Assembly: GCA_030685235.1 (NCBI GenBank)
Contig: MU839176.1
Coordinates: forward strand, 1 to 64,000
DNA from: Copromyces sp. CBS 386.78
Lineage: Eukaryota; Ascomycota; Sordariomycetes; Sordariales; Sordariaceae
Direction of reading: 5' to 3'
DNA length: 64,000 bases
Under the pieces are notes generated by a model. The model did not search any database and had not been told where the DNA came from. It saw only the letters and a program-made list of their open reading frames with translations. Below are positions 59,831 through 64,000 of this stretch, in pieces (within the stretch, counting starts at the first letter, position 1; each line of letters starts with the position of its first letter). Both the position numbers and the translations under genes were made by a program.

Positions 59831-61306
59831 TTGGGTTCGTGCTACGAGGAAGTAGTGCCGAACATAAACGTCGGATGTTCAGTTGGGTCGCCGATTGTTA
59901 GAGATTTTGAGAACGGCAAGCCTCGTCGGCACTTACTACTCAGCTCATATCGTCATTCTGGCTGCGACCAAAGCACAGTTCTGGATCACCTCCCGGGTCC
60001 AGTAACAGTGAGATCACCCCCCTAATAAAGAGAGCGAGCTGGAGAGTGGGGACATTCAGAATCACCGTCTTGCATACAATTTCTGGTGGGCATGAATGTT
60101 GCAGTATGCTTGCAGACTATGCCTGATTTCCTTGGAACCTAAAACCGGATGCCCCGAGTCGATACGGTACGTATGTGAGGACATTGAGGCGCCGGACGGA
60201 ATCGGGGGAAAAGACATGGCACCAGACGAATCGAATTTATGGTGCTCCGGGCTCTCCAGCTGTCTCCCCCACTCTTTTTCCCGGGCATAAAAAGCACATA
60301 TTCGTGCAGTATGCTTACAGATTCTGCCTGATTTCCTTGGAACCTAAAACCGGATGCCACGAGTCTATACGGTATCATAACCATGGTGGTTGGCTTGCAA
60401 CACACTGCCGGCGCAGCCGCCAACACCTTTGTAGACGAGTCAATTGGCTGAGAGAGCTGCATGCCCGGGCTGTGAAACTGCTCAGCTTGCCACATGCGTT
60501 CTGCATGCGTTCTATTTGGGCAAGACATGAATGAACCAAGGCCCTGGGGGGCACGCGTGACCGTAACCTCAAATCGTAACACCTAGAGACTTTCGTGTGG
60601 AGTGCGGGTGGGAGCTTGTACTGATTTTATAGTGGTTACGGTCCCGCAAACCACCTCGAGAGCTCTCTTTGTAACCTCTTTATTAAATGGGGCGGTGGAT
60701 CTGTGAATAGGGGTACCTAAACCCTTTCTAGTGCGCAATAGTTAGTAACTATAGGTACTTTATAGGGATTCGCGCCCTCTCGCTTATGTACCTTACCTTC
60801 GACTCCCCATAATAGAGGTACAAGCAAATGGTTACGCATCTACATTGTACAAAATGTAACTATTTAAAGGATTTATATAGGTGGATTTTACTAGCTTAAA
60901 GAGGGAAAGCTCGATGTTGGGCACAGTCTTGGCTTGTGTATAAATTGGAGGTTACCGTTACGCGGTCACGGTTACGCTGAGCCCATCAGGCCGCAAGGCT
61001 TCAATGTCATACGATATCTGCAAGGGATGAAGCACCTTGCCTGGTTGGAGCATCGGAGCTGACTCGATAGTCTCTTGAATGGTGGCAGGGTCTGGGACCA
61101 TCCGGTATCATGGGGTTTTGACCTTTTAAGTAGATGTTTCTTCCCGAATATCCTCAGAATTCGATCTCTTCACTTTACTCAGCATTGGTTGAGCCATATC
61201 GACGGTTTTCTCTCTCATCACCATCACTTCTCATCTTGCTAAGTCAGTTCGGATGTCCCTTCAACTCCACGCCTACCTCCGCTGACCAAGAATAGAACCA
61301 GACACG
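59831..61306. other. Intergenic with direct repeats
   Basis: A 69-bp block at 60101-60169 recurs at 60306-60373 with few changes. Diverged inverted copies of a GTAACC-containing motif lie near 60555-60580 and 60948-60975. Short open frames across the repeats look random. The part near 61200 is the promoter and leader of the SNTX-like gene. Confidence 0.6.
60101..60373 (+). repeat. Pair of 69-bp direct repeats
   Basis: Copies at 60101-60169 and 60306-60373, about 205 bp apart, share the sequence from GCAGTATGCT through GATACGGTA apart from a few substitutions. Each is preceded by a GGGCATRAA-like word, so the duplicated unit may be longer and partly decayed. Confidence 0.8.
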
Positions 61307-63283
61307 ATGGGTGCAATCAACGGCAGTGCCAACGAGGTATTCGCTCTTCAGCCAGCTCTCGGGCAGAACATCCAGCTCGGGATGCTGTACGACGCTCGCA
61401 GCCAGCAGTTCTTTAGCGGCATCTCGCTTTGGAAAGACTCGGAAGTGAATGCCACACAGGCTGTCGACGACAAGAAGGTCCAAAGCGCCGATTATCGGTT
61501 CACATACTCGCTCGACGAGGCCCGAAGCGACAACTCGCTCAACATTGAGGGATCTTTGGCTCTGGATCTCAAGGCTTTCAGCGCCGAGGGATCAGCAAAG
61601 TATCTGAACGAGAAGAAGTCGAGCAAGCACGAGGCACGACTCAACGTGACTTGCACCATTGAGCGCAGAACACGCCGCATTCCCATGGAGGTTCTTTCCA
61701 AGATGACGTACGAGAAGCAGCTCGATAATCCTTTGTACACCCACTTTGTCTCCGAAGTGGTTGAGGGCGCGAGCGCAACGCTCACCTTCGCCCGTTCCTG
61801 CTCGTCGGAAGAAGAAGCCAAGGAGATTACAGGCGAGCTCAAGATCAAGGTCGTCTCGATCCCCGTCAGCGGAAGTGCGAAGGTCGAGTTCAAGGAGGGG
61901 TCCGAGAAGCTCATGGAAAACGTCAAGATCTCGTACAGCGGCGCCATGGCGGAGAATGTCGCCAGCCTCGAAGACGCCCAACGAGTTGCCAAGGAGATGC
62001 CCTCGAAGCTCATGACGCAGATGAATACGCTCAAGTACAAGCTGCTGCCGCTCTCCCTCCTCGACAGCAAGGCGAACAAGCTGATCCGCAGCATCGATAC
62101 CGGCCTCCTCACCAAGACTGCTGAAGCTCTCAAGGCAGGAAACGAGGCTGCGTTGTCGCTGAAGGAGGTTGCAGCGGATGAAGTGTTCCAGAAGACCTTC
62201 CCATCCATCCGAAAGCAGATCTCAAACTTCCAAAACGCATTTGCGGCGGCTGAGACCGACTTCACGTCGCAAGTCCGACAGTTGTTGCCAGAGCTGCGGG
62301 ATGGCAACACGGATGCCAACGAGAAGATTGCCGAGCTGGTGGAGGTCGTTGGCCTTCATTCACGGCGCACTGAGATTGCCCAGCAATTCGTCACCGCCAA
62401 ACAAGATGAAGCCCTCATTCTTCGCCAGACAGTTGCTGCCTTGTTGGCCGACAAGTTCGAGGATCATCTGGGAGGACTCAAGAGCGGAAACCTGGTCGAC
62501 GCTGCGCCCGCCCGCCTGTTCTTGTCCATTGGAGGCGGTGCCATTGGCGCACCCGAGCATCCGCTCCAGGCAAAGCTCGCGCCGGATTCTCTCGACAACC
62601 TGGACTCCGGCGACGATGACGATCTCCCGGTCGAGGAATGGTTCGAGAACTCACAAACGCGAGCCAACCTGACAAAGTCGTGCAATGACATACGCGAACA
62701 GCGCAAGATGGCGATCCCCGGTGTCGATGTTTCTTTTGGGGTTGCGAGCATTCCCATAGCGAAGCGCGGTGGCAAGAAGGCAAGGACCAACATTGGTGAC
62801 GTGATCCTGCAGAAGGACGGCGTCCTCTCGATAGTCACAGGCATGCTCCCCAAGGAGCCATCTCAGCCGACACTCACCGTCAAAGGCCAGACGCTGACTG
62901 TGAAGTGGTCTTCAAACCGTGCGGCGGAAGAAGAGACTGCGATCCCGACAACTGGCTTTGCTCTTCGGTATCGCCGGGTTCTTAATCCCAAGACAGACGG
63001 CCCGTTCCCTCGTGCTGGGGAGAACGAGTTGTTCCGAGACGTCAGATGCCCTGCGACCGACGACACAATCGAACTCGAGGACCTGTCCGACGATTGCGAC
63101 TACCAAGTCGAGCTGAGCGTGCAGACCTGCGTGGGCTCATCGCCTTGGAGCCCCAAGGCTGTCAAGCGCACCGAGAGACGCATGACTGAAGCCCGCAACA
63201 TGCTTGAATTTTTCTTCAACAATGACATCATTGTTAATCTGGGGGTGCAGGTAACGGTACTAGCGTGGTGCGGTTTATTGTAA
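61307..63283 (+). CDS. Stonustoxin-like (SNTX branch of MACPF/CDC superfamily) protein with FN3-like C-terminus
   Basis: A single exon of 658 residues. The opening (LGQNIQLGMLYDARSQQF, residues 19-36, then GISLW) matches the characteristic start of the stonustoxin family, whose first domain is a MACPF/cholesterol-dependent-cytolysin fold. A Thr/Ser- and Val-rich beta region covers about 40-200. A long helical segment at about 230-400 would fit the FAT-like bundle of the family. Residues about 520-620 look like a fibronectin type III domain (LTVKGQTLTVKWSS, then Tyr- and Pro-rich strands). There is no signal peptide or membrane helix, so secretion is not indicated. Fungal relatives exist, but their role (defence, self/non-self recognition, or other) is not settled. 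The last dozen residues look untypical, and a GTAACG at 63251 might be a donor for an unseen last exon. The start ATG at 61307 is in good context. Confidence 0.75.
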   Translation: MGAINGSANEVFALQPALGQNIQLGMLYDARSQQFFSGISLWKDSEVNATQAVDDKKVQSADYRFTYSLDEARSDNSLNIEGSLALDLKAFSAEGSAKYLNEKKSSKHEARLNVTCTIERRTRRIPMEVLSKMTYEKQLDNPLYTHFVSEVVEGASATLTFARSCSSEEEAKEITGELKIKVVSIPVSGSAKVEFKEGSEKLMENVKISYSGAMAENVASLEDAQRVAKEMPSKLMTQMNTLKYKLLPLSLLDSKANKLIRSIDTGLLTKTAEALKAGNEAALSLKEVAADEVFQKTFPSIRKQISNFQNAFAAAETDFTSQVRQLLPELRDGNTDANEKIAELVEVVGLHSRRTEIAQQFVTAKQDEALILRQTVAALLADKFEDHLGGLKSGNLVDAAPARLFLSIGGGAIGAPEHPLQAKLAPDSLDNLDSGDDDDLPVEEWFENSQTRANLTKSCNDIREQRKMAIPGVDVSFGVASIPIAKRGGKKARTNIGDVILQKDGVLSIVTGMLPKEPSQPTLTVKGQTLTVKWSSNRAAEEETAIPTTGFALRYRRVLNPKTDGPFPRAGENELFRDVRCPATDDTIELEDLSDDCDYQVELSVQTCVGSSPWSPKAVKRTERRMTEARNMLEFFFNNDIIVNLGVQVTVLAWCGLL

Positions 63284-63300
63284 GCAAACACGTTCTTTTA

Positions 63301-63354
63301 GAATAACCGTTCTGCTCAAGAAAACCGTTCAGCTTAGAAAAACCGTTTCAAGCA
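63301..63354 (+). repeat. Three-copy 18-bp tandem repeat
   Basis: Units at 63301-63318, 63319-63336 and 63337-63354 each contain AACCGTT and begin just after the stop codon at 63281-63283. Copies differ by a few bases. Confidence 0.8.
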
Positions 63355-64000
63355 AATCCCTAGGCTCTGATTGGTTGGTTTGGTTTGGGAACAGGAGCTC
63401 TTGCCTTTTTTTTTATACTACGAAATCATCTCATTTCTATGGGTAAAGTAACCAAGCCTTCGGTACTTCTAATATCTAGCTCGTTGCTTCCCTTTGAAAC
63501 TATTCTAGGTTGCTTCCCTTTCAAACTCTCGCCTTCTTAAGTCTTCGTCGCCCAATCTTCGTCGCCCAATCTTCGTCGCCCACCCAAGCCAAACCACCAC
63601 TATCGTCATCGTCATCATCGGCATCGTCATTATCGTCGTCGTCGTTATCTTCGTTACTATAAAAATTAGTAAACGAATTGAAGCAAGGATGCAATCGTAC
63701 CTGGTGATGACGCTGATGATGGCCGTTGTTGTTGTTGTTGTTGTTATTGTTATTATTGTTAATAAAAAGGATGAAGTTGGGAGAGTTGGGGAGTTGATGG
63801 GACTTTGGCATTTTGAAGGATCCCAACCTTGGTTGACGTCATCCTTTTTTCTCTCCTTCTTTCTCTCCTTCTTTCTCTCCTTCTTTCTCTTTCTCTCATT
63901 TGTACCTTCCAACCATCTTTCTTTCATCGCCCCTTCCTAAAAGGGGAGTTTCTTCAACTCTTTTAGCTCCCGCCCATCGCACATGGCGCCCCAATTTTCC
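63355..64000. other. Window end, repeats only
   Basis: A 14-bp unit CTTCGTCGCCCAAT is repeated about three times at 63543-63584. A GTT/ATT array is at about 63725-63762 and a TTCTCTCCTTCT-type array at about 63845-63898. The minus frame 63505-63927 is low-complexity translation of these repeats. No gene is supported. Confidence 0.7.

Noticed and set aside
63505..63927. Minus frame with repeated KERKKERKKERKK
   Set aside because: Low-complexity translation of a TTCTCTCC-type array.
1..64000. CRISPR arrays, operons, bacterial-type regulatory sites, 5S rRNA genes
   Set aside because: Nothing of this kind was found; the window is eukaryotic and direct repeats here are tandem simple repeats without spacer structure.

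Overview
The window is nuclear DNA of a filamentous ascomycete. The protein-coding genes are interrupted by short (49-163 nt) introns with GTRNGT-type donors and CTRAC-like branch points, proteins carry fungal families (Zn2Cys6 regulator, Prm1 cell-fusion protein, OS-9/Yos9 lectin), and intergenic DNA is long and rich in microsatellites. The protein sequences look like Sordariales (Neurospora/Sordaria-like); this is a judgement from pattern, not a database result. One 10-base N gap lies at 45246-45255.

Layout. 1-325 is a G-rich 8-bp minisatellite. 932-2746 (-) is the ribosome-biogenesis DEAD-box helicase Has1. 3613-4744 (+) holds a broken or unresolved multi-exon gene. 8211-9734 (+) is a bifunctional 6-phosphofructo-2-kinase/fructose-2,6-bisphosphatase. 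10818-18392 (-) is one very large low-complexity/coiled-coil gene of about 2,476 codons with a single in-frame amber codon. 20658-23550 (-) is a Zn2Cys6 transcription factor. 29054-30930 (-) is the ER-associated degradation lectin Yos9, followed by a 9.7-kb stretch without a recognisable gene that contains decayed repeats, a MITE-like element and a tRNA-like relic. 40591-43018 (+) is a C2H2-type putative regulator. 46304-47752 (-) is a single-pass membrane protein with an extracellular double-psi beta-barrel domain. 50394-52757 (-) is Prm1.

From about 53 kb to the end the window looks accessory: small lineage-type genes (55079-55618 -, 56502-57848 +, 58961-59830 +), a 469-bp element with 41-bp inverted termini and an 8-bp target duplication, direct repeats, and at 61307-63283 (+) a protein resembling the stonustoxin-type branch of the MACPF/CDC pore-forming superfamily, ending in a fibronectin-III-like region.

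The genes are not an operon or an obvious cluster. Recognisable roles are housekeeping (Has1, PFK2/FBPase2, Yos9), mating/hyphal fusion (Prm1), and regulation (two transcription factors with long upstream regions). The most unusual items are the SNTX-like protein in a repeat-rich accessory segment, the hAT-like miniature element, and the amber codon inside the giant coiled-coil gene.
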